From the NCBI GenBank assembly GCA_023231475.1, contig JALJEE010002208.1, positions 42,262 to 106,261 of the forward strand: a stretch of 64,000 bases of DNA, in the 5' to 3' direction. Below are positions 25,101 through 36,048 of this stretch, in pieces. Position 1 is the first letter of the stretch, and every line of letters begins with the position of its first letter. Source of the stretch: Seison nebaliae. Lineage: Eukaryota > Rotifera > Pararotatoria > Seisonacea > Seisonidae. Made by a program: the position numbers and the translations under genes. Below the pieces are notes generated by a model. It was not told where the DNA came from. It was given only the letters and a program-made list of their open reading frames with translations, and did not search any database.

Positions 25101-27741
25101 CCAAAAGATCCGTCATTATGTTTTGATACATATAAATATCTCACATCGTTAAAATTAACAGAATCATCAATTCCATTAATGGAACGTGAAATTCCGATAA
25201 TTGTGAAAAAAGAAAAAAAAGAAGATAATTTGAGAAAATTAATAAAAGTGGGGAAAAAATATGAAGCAATCATCAAAACCATCAATCGTCATCATATTTA
25301 TTTGGAAATTCTCCCTGATCATCATTTATCGTCAACGACTCGTGGAATTTCTGGTCGTTGTCATTTGACTAATTCAAATGAACCGAAATATTTCCAGTTA
25401 GAAAATTCAAATGAAATTCTCAATTTTGACGAGAAAAGTCGTTGGCCATTCGAAAGATATTCTGAGAATGAAACGGTAACGGTGCAGGTTTTAGGCTTTA
25501 CCAAAATCGGAAAAGTTGATCTGGAAAAAAAGATTGAAGAAATTGTCAATTGTTCCATCATACATGACGACGAGGAAGAGTATCATGAACTTATGGGAAA
25601 ATTGAAAAGAATTTATGATAATTCAATCAATCTCCTTTCCGTCGGAACGATAATTCCAGTTTTCATTCATCATTTCAATCCGAAAACTCAAATTTTTGAC
25701 CTTTCATTTTCAAATAATTTGAAATCGAAAATTAAATTAAATTTGTGGAAAACGGCAAATAAATTATTGAAGAAAATTGTCGGTCGTTCCATGTCGAATA
25801 AAAAAAATATTGACGGATTTTTTTTGTTGGTGAAAATTGTTGGAGAATATTCTCCAATTAATTCCCAATCGAAACATTTAGTGAAAAATGACAGAAAGAA
25901 GAAATTGAGTTGTCGTGAAATAAAACGATTGAGAAAAGAAATGAAGAAATCGAATCCGGCATTGAAACGACGAGATCTTCTTCATTTCGTTGGGAAGAGT
26001 TCGACGAAACTTAATAAAAATTTACAATTTTTAGAAGCTGATATTTATGAGAAACAATTTAGTTTGGATAATGATGAAATTTATTCATTGAAATCAATTA
26101 ATGATTCGTTACCGAAAATTAATGATAAAGATGTTGTTTTAAAGAAAGAGACGAAAGTTGGTGGGAAAATTGAATTAATTCAACCTAATCGAGGACTAAT
26201 AATTAATTTGAAAACAAATGAAAATAAAGTTATTGGAACAAGCAAATCAATTTATGGTTATTTGCATGTAACACAATTGAAGAATGCAGAAGATATTGAT
26301 AATTACTCAGTGAATGAAGAGATTGAAGGAAATATATGGAAAAAAGAATCCTCAAAACAATCGAATTATTCGATATCGTATCAATTGACATTAAAGGATG
26401 AGAGTCCAATAAATTTTGAAAAATTACAAATTGGTGATATGATTAATGGTGTGATTGTTTTCATTAAACAATTGGAAGAGAATAAAAGAATTTTACATGT
26501 CACTTATGGTCCAACATGTAATACCGTTATAAATGTGGATGAAAGTGATGGAAATTATTATAAATGTAATCAAACTGTTCGAATTCAAGTTTGTTCGATT
26601 ATCGAACCGAAAATTATTGGATTCCGATTATTACCATCAATCACTGAACAGGATGTTAAAATGGAAAGAACAATAAATGAATCGTCTGATGATTCGGATG
26701 ATGATAATGAATTGTTTAAAGATGTCACTTTCCAACCTGAATCATCTGATGATGAGAATGGAAATGATGATGATAATGAGAAAGATGATGAAAGTGAGAT
26801 TGAAGAAGAGAAAATAAATGAAAATAAGAAAAAGGTTTTTATTATGATTTTTGAAATATTTAATTTTATCTGTTTATTTTTCAGATTTTTAATGACAGTG
26901 ATAATGAGAGATTGAAGAAAGAGATTGATAATCATCCGGATGAAATGAGTAAACAAATTGATTATGTTGTCTGGTTAAGTGAATGCGGAAAAATAGAAAT
27001 GGCGAGGAAATATAATGAGAAATTATTGACGGAAATAATCGTGAGGAAACATGAGAACAGTAAAGATTTAGCAGTTTTTATTTTGAATTTCGAAGGTGAA
27101 TTTGGTGACGTTAATACGATGAAAGAGAAATTTTATGAAATTGCTCAACATGTCAATAATATCGGCCCGATTAGGACACATTTGGTCCGTTTGTGTGAGA
27201 ACAAGAATGAATTAGAAGTTCAGAAATTTGAAATTTTTTTTTTGATTTTTCCATTTTTTAGTGTGCGGAAGAAATATTGAAGAAAGCAGCGACGGATTCT
27301 CATCAATCGAAAGCAGAATGGATCCGATATGGTTTATTCCTTTATTCTCATGATAGAATTGAGTGTGGGAGGAATTTGTTAAAGAAAATTTTGTCGATTG
27401 GAGACGTTTCTTCAAAAAATTTCAATAATGAATTTATTGTGAAATGGGCACAAATGGAATTCCGTCATGGTGATTTGGAACAGGCGAAAAAATATTTGGA
27501 TGGATTAATTCATGCATATCCATCACGTATATCATTTTATCTGGTTTATTTAGATTGTCTCGTGAAATATTCAGATTCCGATATGATTCGAGCATTTCTC
27601 CATCGTCATATTAATGGGGATGTTAATCTATCAATTAAACAACGATTAATTGATCGTTGGTTGAGTTTGGAAGAGAAATGGGACGGTACAACTAGTGAAG
27701 ATTATTATCGAGTGAAAGCGTTGAAAGAAAAATATCGATAA
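22155..27741 (+). CDS. PDCD11: rRNA biogenesis protein RRP5 / PDCD11 homologue
   Basis: Exons 22155-26834, 26885-27217 and 27262-27741 encode 1830 residues, the usual size for RRP5. RRP5 is a nucleolar factor needed for processing both 18S and 5.8S precursor rRNA. The N-terminal part after a basic leader is a chain of divergent S1 RNA-binding folds, visible as repeated VG..V.G.I units. An acidic linker (Ser/Asp/Glu, about residues 1510-1550) precedes the C-terminal HAT/TPR-like helices: IDYVVWLSECGKIEMARKY, WIRYGLFLYSHDRIECGRNL, VKWAQMEFRHGDLEQAKKYL. The order S1 array, acid linker, HAT repeats identifies the family. Introns are 50 and 44 nt, both phase 0 with GTT donors. The S1 units are strongly diverged, so an exact count needs a profile search. 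Confidence 0.9.
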
Positions 27742-27972
27742 TTTTCATTTTTCAAATTTTCATGGAAATTTTTCAAAATAATTATTATTATATTATTAAA
27801 TATTTGTAGTTATCGTTATATAAATAGTTATAATTTATTTGAAATATCGATATGGAAATATAAATATTTGAATTAAATTTATTCCGTTTCTAACGATATT
27901 TAATTACATTCCAATTGTTTAATTGAGTTTCTTTCATTTTGAATGACAGTTAAAATTTCATAAGAGAAAATT

Positions 27973-29841
27973 ATGCCGAAAAACAAAAAAGTAATTTCTG
28001 GTCAAAGTTCAGATGCACAAAAACAATCACGTTTATCATCAAATAAATCACGAGATGAATTACTAGGAATTAATAAAGAAAAGAAGAAAAATGTAGCTAA
28101 AAAAGAAAAAACGGGAAAAGGTAAATTAAAGAAAGATTTGTTAATTAACGAAGAGAAAGCGGAAGAAAGTGTTGCGGGACAAATTGAGGATGTTGATAAA
28201 ATTGAAGGTCCACAAAGCGATATCGTTAAACTTTCCTTACCAAGAGATCCCAAACGATGGCAGAAAATTGTAAAAGAATTATATCCATTACTGAGAGAGT
28301 TAAGAGGATCGACTATCAGTTTACACTTCGAAATTTACGCTGATATGATAAGGAAGTTGAGGAGTTTGGGACAAGAATATCCACAAGTTCAAGGAAGTCC
28401 TTCTGGGAAAGTTTCGGGAGATGTCCAACATGAATATGATGAGAAATTAAAAAATATGATACCATTCATAGATCAAACTAATGTGGATGTGTTACAAAGT
28501 GAACGATTAATAAATAAAATTAAAGACTTTTGGACAGATGTTGGATTGGTGAAGAAGAAAATTGGACATGCAACTGAATTTCAATTAGGTGTCGAACATC
28601 CCAAACTTTTAAATCAACGATATTCTGGCTTGTCGATCAATCCAGGAAAAAAAGAACAACAACCGGTAGAATTAGATTTGGATTATGTCAAAGTATTTTG
28701 GAGAGTACCAACTACACCCGACGGTCTCCAACCGATCAATAAAGGAAGTTAATATAAAATTTAAATAATTTAAACTTTATTTTAAATTTCTACTAAAAAT
28801 TATTTAATTATTAGTTGAATTTATTCATTGTGAAAAATACGATCCATCGTTAATGGTCGATGATTTGGAATTTCTGATGGAAATTTTAAGATTAAGGAAT
28901 TTAGATGTTGCATTGAATTTGATAGCAATCCATCAAATCCAAGTAAGAAAAATATGGAAACGTTATTTGTTGACGTTGCAAAAAGCGAGAGCCATTTGTC
29001 GCACATATATTATCGATAAGAAAGTTTAAAAAATATTTAAATATTTTACTGATCTTTTCAAGTACAATAGACGAACTTACCAGATAATATTAGATCGAGT
29101 ATTCAATACGTTTTATCACATGGAATGCCAGTACCGGTTTCTTATGCGTTTGCTGATGCTGAAACTTTCCTATTAGGTACAGTGAGAATAATTACAAAAT
29201 TGTTTCAATTCAATTTTTGTCAGAAAGAAAAGAAATCTATAAATTTCAGTATTGCAGAAACACCCGGTCTCTATAACTTTTTGCAAGCGAAATATCTCAG
29301 TACAATTACAGTAAAGAAAAAGAATGTCCAAAACGTTCCATTTGCAGCGCCAACAAAAGAAGTTTGCGTAGATGTATCAACTTCGTCAGGTCGACAAAGA
29401 TTTTCAAAGACTGGTGGCAAACTACCAAGTATAGATAAGAAATCGTTTAGTTATTAATTTAAAATTTTTTTTATTCTTTTCTTATCTAGTCGATTTTCTT
29501 TTCCTCATCAATGTACGTCTGAAACCCCCATTATTGAAATTATCGCGAAAGAACCCGTCACACCGTCAATGGAAAAGAGTATAACTAAAAAACTACAACA
29601 TCTTAACTTGAATTGTTTCTTTCCTTTTTCTTTTACCTGTATTCATTGTAGAATTGAATAATTTTAACTTGGCAATTTAGGTCTATTACCAACGAACCCA
29701 AAAATTTATACAGAACAATTGAGAAGTGGCGAAGGATTGAAATTTGTTCCTATAACCTCGCCTAAAAAACTCGTTAAAAGACCAGTCATGAAAAAGCCGG
29801 CCATGAGATGTTACTATCATTGTATTAAAGGTGATCGGTGA
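27973..29841 (+). CDS. Unrecognised 547-residue protein, five exons
   Basis: Exons 27973-28747, 28815-29023, 29071-29444, 29490-29614 and 29681-29841 join with consistent phase to 548 codons including the stop. The N-terminus is Lys-rich and disordered (to about 70). A mostly helical region follows, with PKRWQKIVKELYPLLRELRG and FEIYADMIRKLRSLGQEYP, then LEFLMEILRLRNLDVALNL and HQIQVRKIWKRYLLTLQKAR. The C-terminal third is basic and proline-bearing, ending in CYYHCIKGDR. No signal peptide or membrane span is seen. I do not recognise the family; a cytoskeletal or ciliary scaffold is only a guess from the helices. Bases 29182-29223 look like a 42-nt in-frame intron (GTGAGA donor, TTTTTGTCAG acceptor) but can also be translated. 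It lies 231 bases after RRP5 on the same strand. Confidence 0.65.
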
Positions 29842-31021
29842 ATGAAATAGGAAAGCGATTTTTTTTGCATACGACGATTCTCTATAAAGACAACTTAACA
29901 TAAACTTTTTTTTCAACAAATTTTCATTTACAACATTCTTTCCACCTCCTAATTTTTAGGGAGTTTTTTATATATGAAAGGAGTTAATAAAAACTTCAAA
30001 TAAAGAGTGAAACATAAAAAAGAAACAAAATGTTTTACTTCTCGTTCAATTCTAATATATGTACACGACATAATGGAAGATAATGTTGTATGTTGTATTG
30101 AGAGATCAAAGCACAAAAAATGTACTGTTCGTTCTGTGATCGACAACAATGATTATATGTCATGATAAATCAGTCAATTCTTAATATTCTGACAGTTGTA
30201 GGCAGGAAAATTTATTGATGAAGATAAATTGTTATAGGGATTGTTAGAACTATTATTGTCTATAACAGAAGTAAAACTTACAATTGTTAGATAATTTTGT
30301 ATTATTATTATTATTATACATATATATAAATATATAAAGTATAATAAATATATTTATTATAAATTAAGTTTGTGGAGAGTCGTCGTACGCCTGCACTTTT
30401 CTGTTTTCTTTCATTTATGACATATCATTTTAATAATTAAATTTGTTTCTCCCAAAAAAAAACAATTGTTAATTGGTTTAATAAATCGTAATAATTTCAA
30501 TCGTTAATTGTTTAAATAAATCGTAATAATTTTAATCGTTCGATATCTATTATTTCAATTGTAAGAATTAAAATTCATATTATTAATGACGTAATTTAAC
30601 TCCAACTATGAATTACAATAAACATTGAAGGAGTATTTTATTATTCTATTAAACTACATTATGTATGTTTATTGTAGAAACTGGTATAAATACTAATAGC
30701 ATAATGTAATTGTTATACGATTATTTCTGATCACTGAGTAACTTCAAATATTTACTATTTTAAATGTAATATTTCAAATTAGTTTGAAAATTTTTCAAAT
30801 TTTAATTTGTGATTTATAATAAATTATCTGTCAAGAATTTCCTATAGAAATGATTGATTGAAATATTTTATACCTTTTCCTATTTATTTCTTATATTGTT
30901 ACTATGACAACATAATAAAGGTTGTTTCATTGACACTAGTTTATTGAGATTTATTATCCAATAATTACTGTAAATATGATAATAATAATTTTGAATCGCT
31001 GTCTATTTTATCGTAAGAAGA
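29842..31021. other. Intergenic, AT-rich with microsatellites
   Basis: No gene recognised. Contains TTA and TA runs near 30300-30340 and a duplicated phrase around 30475-30540 (two copies of a TAAATCGTAATAATTT-like word). It probably includes the 3' UTR of the preceding gene and the promoter of the next. Confidence 0.45.
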
Positions 31022-31339
31022 ATGTCAATAAATTTTAGTCAATGGATTATTTATTTTTTATTCTTCCTCTTGCAATCATGGTCGTCGGTGAATGGGAGGA
31101 GTTCACTACAAAATTTTCAACTTATCAATAAACCGTATGAGAACAGTCCCTTGGAGCATTTTGTCGCATATCATATTGGTGATGAGTTGCCAAATATGAG
31201 AGATGATTTGTTAAGAAGAAAAGAAAAAGGTGAAAATATTTTTCAGCGACATTGGAATGCTTGGATGTCACCAAAGAATTGGAGTTGGAATCATGATAAT
31301 GAACACGAGGAAGAAAATTTTCCCCATCATGGAAGATGA
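31022..31339 (+). CDS. Small secreted protein, unknown
   Basis: A single-exon ORF of 105 residues. Residues 1-25 are a convincing signal peptide (hydrophobic WIIYFLFFLLQSW, then small residues before RSS). The mature part is polar, Trp/His-rich and Cys-free, with WNAWMSPKNWSWNHDNEH near the end. No homology recognised. It is the first of two adjacent secreted genes on the plus strand. Confidence 0.55.
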   Translation: MSINFSQWIIYFLFFLLQSWSSVNGRSSLQNFQLINKPYENSPLEHFVAYHIGDELPNMRDDLLRRKEKGENIFQRHWNAWMSPKNWSWNHDNEHEEENFPHHGR

Positions 31340-31564
31340 GAATGAATTGGAAAATGGAATTTTCTATATACAAATCATATTCTACTAATCATAACCATGA
31401 TTCACTCATTAATAAGTTGAAATTGATTAAAGAAATATTCTAATGATATTTCATCAAATAATAATTATTCTTTCGAATTATATTTCAATTTAAATTTATA
31501 TACGATTCCATTATGGAAATATTCTTTTCTTTTTTCATTATTCTTTCAAATCTTTCCTCTACAA

Positions 31565-32225
31565 ATGAATTCTAAATATTTTATTTTTTGTCTTTTCATT
31601 GCAATTACCGGTTAAGTTCTCTAACCTTCTTACTTTTAAACAAAATTTCTTCTTTCCAGCACTAATACACGTTAATAGTGAACTCGTTTATAGCAAGAAA
31701 AAAGTAGAAAATAATGGAGCCAAAGGAAAATCCATAACAGCAGCAGCGTTAATAGGAACTGCCGTATTGGGAGGTCTTGCTGGAACTACAATGGCCGCGG
31801 GTGCTGCAGCCGAAGCTGAACAACAAAGATTAGCTGAAGAACAACGTCAATACAACGAGTACAAGGAAGCGGAAGCAAATGCCATTCTTGATTTTGCAAA
31901 GAATCCCAATGCACATGTTGACGATCTGATGATTTCTCCTGAACTGAAGAAATCCGTAAAGAACACTCAATCATTAGAAGACGCTATGAACAACTTTAAT
32001 GTAGCTTCTCAACAACATTCTCAACAATCTTACTCATCAAAGGAATCGCAACCTTCAAACCAATATCCGCAACCATCATCTTATAGTTCTTATACTCCAC
32101 AACCATCATATAATTCTTATGCTCCACAACCATCATCATATAGTTCTTATGCTCCACAACCAACTATTACGTACACATATCCTCAACCGGTGCCCACTCC
32201 CTCGTGGACCTATAACTATTGGTAA
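31565..32225 (+). CDS. Secreted protein with Tyr/Pro/Gln repeats, unknown
   Basis: Exons 31565-31610 and 31660-32225 give 203 residues. A signal peptide (MNSKYFIFCLFIAITAL) spans the intron, which is 49 nt and starts GTT. The mature chain has a Gly/Ala-rich hydrophobic stretch (AALIGTAVLGGLAGTTMAAG), then a charged helix with EAEQQRLAEEQRQYNEYKEA, then a low-complexity tail. The tail has three to four imperfect copies of a YAPQPSSYSSY unit and ends in Trp. The repeats suggest a structural extracellular or cuticle-like role, which is inference. No domain recognised. Confidence 0.65.
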
Positions 32226-32666
32226 GATTACTCTAAAAAACTAATTAAATTATCCAACAACATTAACGAATTATGATATTTTTTCCATTTCTTCCACTTC
32301 ATATGGTTGAGTAGAAATGAGATAAGTTTTGATGAGCATTCTCTTCATGTATTAATTCTCAACTAAACTAAAATAACCAATTGACATTTATTTTTTGGAG
32401 TAGTATTATTCGATTAAGGTAACAAAATTAAAACTTAACAAAATATTTTATTTGAATTTCTTTACCATTTGTTTAGTGAAGTTTCTTTAGAATTTATTTA
32501 TTTGAATTTTTTTAGAATTTATTTATTTGAATTTTTTTAGCACTTGTTTATTTTTTTATTGTTAGAAATTTATTTCATTATATAATACTGATATTGTAAT
32601 TATGTTTCAAACATAATGAAATTTTGAAATTTGTGAAAATGTTCTTTCATTTCATTTGATCGTCCT

Positions 32667-33135
32667 TTATAAGAGAGCATATGCATTCCTTTCGATCAAT
32701 TCGGTGGTGTACCATAATTTATATGCAGCTAGTGCGGCTATCCCAAAACCGGTCATTTCAGAATTACAATACATATCGTGTGCAAATTCTTTATCTTTTT
32801 CCACAGAGTGTTTATCTTCGAAGCAACCGAAACTGTTTTGCCACACTGTTATTCTTTTGAATATTGATTTTGTAAATACTTTTTCCAAACCATACAAACC
32901 GATAAATACAACTAGTAATAAAACTTGGTAAAAACTCCTGAAATAATTTTAACAAACTTTCTTGTAAGAATGTCGTTCTCAATTTCGATGTTCTATCGGA
33001 TCTTTTCGAAATTAAATCGTTTAGTAATAATATTCCGATTTTACGACGTTTCTCATTATTTGTCGCATTATTTACTGTTACAACGCTCAAACAATTCGAT
33101 TGTTCGATTAATAGAAAGAAAAGAGATGAATACAA
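32667..33135 (-). CDS. Possible small membrane-protein gene, boundaries unresolved
   Basis: Two minus-strand frames overlap here. The upstream frame (33135 to 32812) has a basic, helical segment. The downstream frame (ending 32667) reads a hydrophobic span beginning near VLLLVVFIGLYGLE, then a polar segment with FGCFEDKHSVEKDKEFAHD, then IAALAAYKLWYTTELIERN and a stop. They may be exons of one gene, but I could not find an intron that joins their phases, so a frameshift or different gene limits are possible. Confidence 0.3.
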
Positions 33136-33237
33136 TAATCTCTCAGATCCATAAGCTAATCCGTCGTCTGCATATTTTAAGCATCGTTTAAATGTCTTAC
33201 AACTAGATCAGAATTAATGTTACTAATTTTTAAAAGT

Positions 33238-33828
33238 TCAATTGATAAATAACTTTTCTTTGAGATTTATAATACATTTTCGCATAAATTGTTTATCGAA
33301 ATGAATATCCATTTTATTAGAAAACTTCATTTTTTTATCTATTTCAAATATCTGCCATGGTAACGTATGATTAGTATAAGCGCCTTCATGATTCAATAAC
33401 ATTCTCAAAAAGATGTGGACTGAATCGGAAAATTCTTCTTTATCCACAGATCGAATTATTTCCCCCAATTGATGAATTTGTGAATTTGTAGTTTCATTAA
33501 CTGAAGTGAGAATTATTGAAAGTTTTTTCTTCTTTCTCAATCTACTTGTTAATGAGATTAGAATTTTTTGAATCTCCTTCAAATAATCAGTTGCTAATCT
33601 TATCCCAAATATTCCATCGATCAATAATACGTTTGGTAACGTTTTGTAGAAATCAATGGATTTCTTCAGATTAAGCTCTGCACTTGCTAACAGATGTTTC
33701 AAGTGAGAGTTCAACGTTCCTCTATTGCCCCTTCCATACGTTCCAATTATTGAAGACATACTGTAGAAAACTAATAATGATATTAACAAAGATGATCGCC
33801 CTGATTTATTGGCATGAGAAAGTTTCAT
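33238..33828 (-). CDS. Secreted protein of unknown function
   Basis: A 196-residue ORF. A hydrophobic segment at about 12-31 after a basic start looks like a signal peptide. The rest is helical with LLIDGIFGIRLATDYLKEIQ, a basic RLRKKKK patch, and SVHIFLRMLLNHEGAY before a predicted C-terminal helix; two Asn-glycosylation sites (NET, NHT) are present. I do not recognise a domain. As an alternative end, bases 33223-33253 form a GT-AG intron of 31 nt that joins in phase to a last exon ending at 33177 (NINSDLVVRHLNDA). Either end is possible. Confidence 0.55.
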   Translation of the reverse strand: MKLSHANKSGRSSLLISLLVFYSMSSIIGTYGRGNRGTLNSHLKHLLASAELNLKKSIDFYKTLPNVLLIDGIFGIRLATDYLKEIQKILISLTSRLRKKKKLSIILTSVNETTNSQIHQLGEIIRSVDKEEFSDSVHIFLRMLLNHEGAYTNHTLPWQIFEIDKKMKFSNKMDIHFDKQFMRKCIINLKEKLFIN

Positions 33829-34308
33829 GTTTAATTTTAATTTTCAAAAAATCTACGGCAAATAAGTTAACTGAACTGAAAGTAAATAAAATGAATATTG
33901 TTCTCATTCGATTGAATTACTAAATGAACCCTAACTAATTGAACAGTAATACATTTAACTATTTATATTGAATTATATAATCAATCGATAATTTAAACTT
34001 TAAAGATGGACATGGAGCAGAATAATCTATTCTTTGTTTTTTCTAATAATAATTCTCCCGAATTTCGATAACTCTAATTCGATTATTTTCGTGCAGCTAA
34101 ATTTGGAAGATGAATTCCAGTGGAATAGTCGAATCAATTTAGGTATTCTCTTCTCGGTGTGAATTGTTCATCGTTAAATCAATATATTAATTATATTAAA
34201 TTGTTTTAAATTGAACTAACAAATTTTAAGATAAAAGAAAGAGAGTAAATGGAACAATCAAATAGATTTTAAAAGTTGAAAATTTCATATTGAATTACAA
34301 TCGACTTC

Positions 34309-35088
34309 ATGAATTTTTATTCAGCAAAGAACCATACAATGAGCGGATTATTTCAATTCGCTACAATTACAGCGGTTACTCATCCGATATTCCGGTATAG
34401 TATGCTTAGTAATCTTCGAGTTTCATATTCGAAGGATGGACAAGAATCTTTCATGAAAAACATGAAGGGAATGCTTGAATATAATGGAATCGGTTCATTA
34501 TACAAAGGTCTTCCATTGGCGATCACTCATCAGTTTGTTGAGGATAAAGTGAAGGAAAAGATTGAGAGCGAAATATGTCAATTAGCAGATAAATATACGA
34601 GAATTGATATTCGTTTAAATCGAAATCAATTAATGATTTCTTGGATGTCTTCCACTTTATCAATTATCATTACTCAGCCACTTCACGTCCTGTCCATTTT
34701 AGCTATTACTGATCTCTCTAATTATTGTTCAGATTTCGAAGCAAGACCTTTAATTGATTTCAAATCTTATAACTTCTTTAATTTATGGAATGGAACTTTA
34801 TCTCATATTTTAGCTAATTCAGTTCGTTATATTGGGACGTTCTCTACGAATAGATGGTATCAATTATTTGCTTCATATATTATCTACACCATCTCTCAAG
34901 ATTATTATCGGATTGAACATTGGGAAGCAATTCAGAATAGTACGTCGATATTAGCACATCCTTCTCATTTTCAAATTCCTGAATCGATTCATTGGAGAAT
35001 GTTAAGGAGAATGTTCAATTTCTTAGGAATAAAAAATTATCTCCAATCACCAGATTTATCGAGTCGTGCGGTAATGTTTATTCGATAA
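34309..35088 (+). CDS. MTCH-like divergent mitochondrial carrier, intronless
   Basis: A 259-residue single-exon protein resembling mitochondrial carrier homologue (MTCH1/MTCH2) and other degenerate SLC25 proteins. The carrier repeat landmarks survive in altered form: AVTHPIFRYSMLSNLRVSY and YNGIGSLYKGLPLA in the first repeat, and IIITQPLHVLSILAITDL in the next, which corresponds to the THPFHV motif of MTCH2. The PxDxxK signature of true transporters is absent. MTCH proteins sit in the mitochondrial outer membrane and act as insertases for tail-anchored proteins in vertebrates. The protein is shorter than MTCH2 (about 300). An internal start at codon 11 (MSGLFQ) is also possible. Confidence 0.55.
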   Translation: MNFYSAKNHTMSGLFQFATITAVTHPIFRYSMLSNLRVSYSKDGQESFMKNMKGMLEYNGIGSLYKGLPLAITHQFVEDKVKEKIESEICQLADKYTRIDIRLNRNQLMISWMSSTLSIIITQPLHVLSILAITDLSNYCSDFEARPLIDFKSYNFFNLWNGTLSHILANSVRYIGTFSTNRWYQLFASYIIYTISQDYYRIEHWEAIQNSTSILAHPSHFQIPESIHWRMLRRMFNFLGIKNYLQSPDLSSRAVMFIR

Positions 35089-35334
35089 GAAAAAATGTCT
35101 TGGCTTCGTTTACATTATTCCTTTGTTTCTTAATTCAAATAAATGTTTATTTCGTAATACAAAATAAAAAGTAATTTTTCATGTTTACAATATGAGTTAA
35201 AGTTGTATTTATCACTTGTTGATTTTATGTTGTGAGAATGTTCGAGTTCAAAAGCATTATAACGCTGTGATTTCACTTTGATACTTTATATTGATTCAAC
35301 TATATTAATTCTGTGTAACTAACTTGTGAAAGAC

Positions 35335-35414
35335 GGTAGCGTGGCCGAGTGGTCTAAGGCGCTGGTTTAAGGCACCAGTCCGAAAGGGCGTGGGTTCGAA
35401 TCCCACCGCTATCA
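35335..35414 (+). tRNA. tRNA-Leu (anticodon AAG)
   Basis: A class II tRNA with a long variable arm. Acceptor arms are GGTAGCG and CGCTATC with one G-T pair. The anticodon loop TTAAGGC contains AAG. The T arm is GTGGGTTCGAATCCCAC. A poly-T rich terminator follows. It is nearly identical to the copy 420 bases downstream. Confidence 0.95.
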
Positions 35415-35754
35415 AAAATAATTTTTATTTATTTTTTATCTAACAAATTTTTTTTATTTTTAAAATATATGAAAAAGAATATCAACAAAATCCATAGACA
35501 TTTACAGAGAACATTGAATTGTCATGAATTTTATTAAATTAATTTAATTTCAATTGAAAAGTAAAATAATAGGAAAAAATATGAAAAATTACATATTCTT
35601 CCACATATGTTTAGCTTTATTCATCTTGAGAATTATAAGTTAGAATAACTCGAAAAGTAACAATGATAAAAGTAAATATTTTAAATCATTGAAATTCTCA
35701 CAAACATATTTGTAAAATTGTAATTATTTATCATATAACTGATATTGTTCAGGT

Positions 35755-35834
35755 GGTAGCGTGGCCGAGTGGTCTAAGGCGCTGGTTTTAGGCACCAGTC
35801 CGAAAGGGCGTGGGTTCGAATCCCACCGCTATCA
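35755..35834 (+). tRNA. tRNA-Leu (anticodon TAG)
   Basis: Same fold and sequence as the tRNA at 35335-35414 except for one base in the anticodon: the loop reads TTTAGGC, giving TAG. The first about 14 bases of the 3' flank also match the other copy. The two therefore come from a recent local duplication and decode different leucine codons. Confidence 0.95.
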
Positions 35835-36048
35835 AAAATAATTTTTTTCCATTATTTTTTTATTTTAATATTTTTTCTTTTAGGCTATGAAATTATAGGT
35901 AAACTCAAATTTATTTTCATTACAGAAAGGAAATTTTTCAATCTTACCGAAATTGAAATTGAATTTTTCTCGATTGAAATTATAGTGAAGTTAATAATGT
36001 CATAATTGATCATGTGATCGATTTTATGGGATAGAACAGTAATAAATA

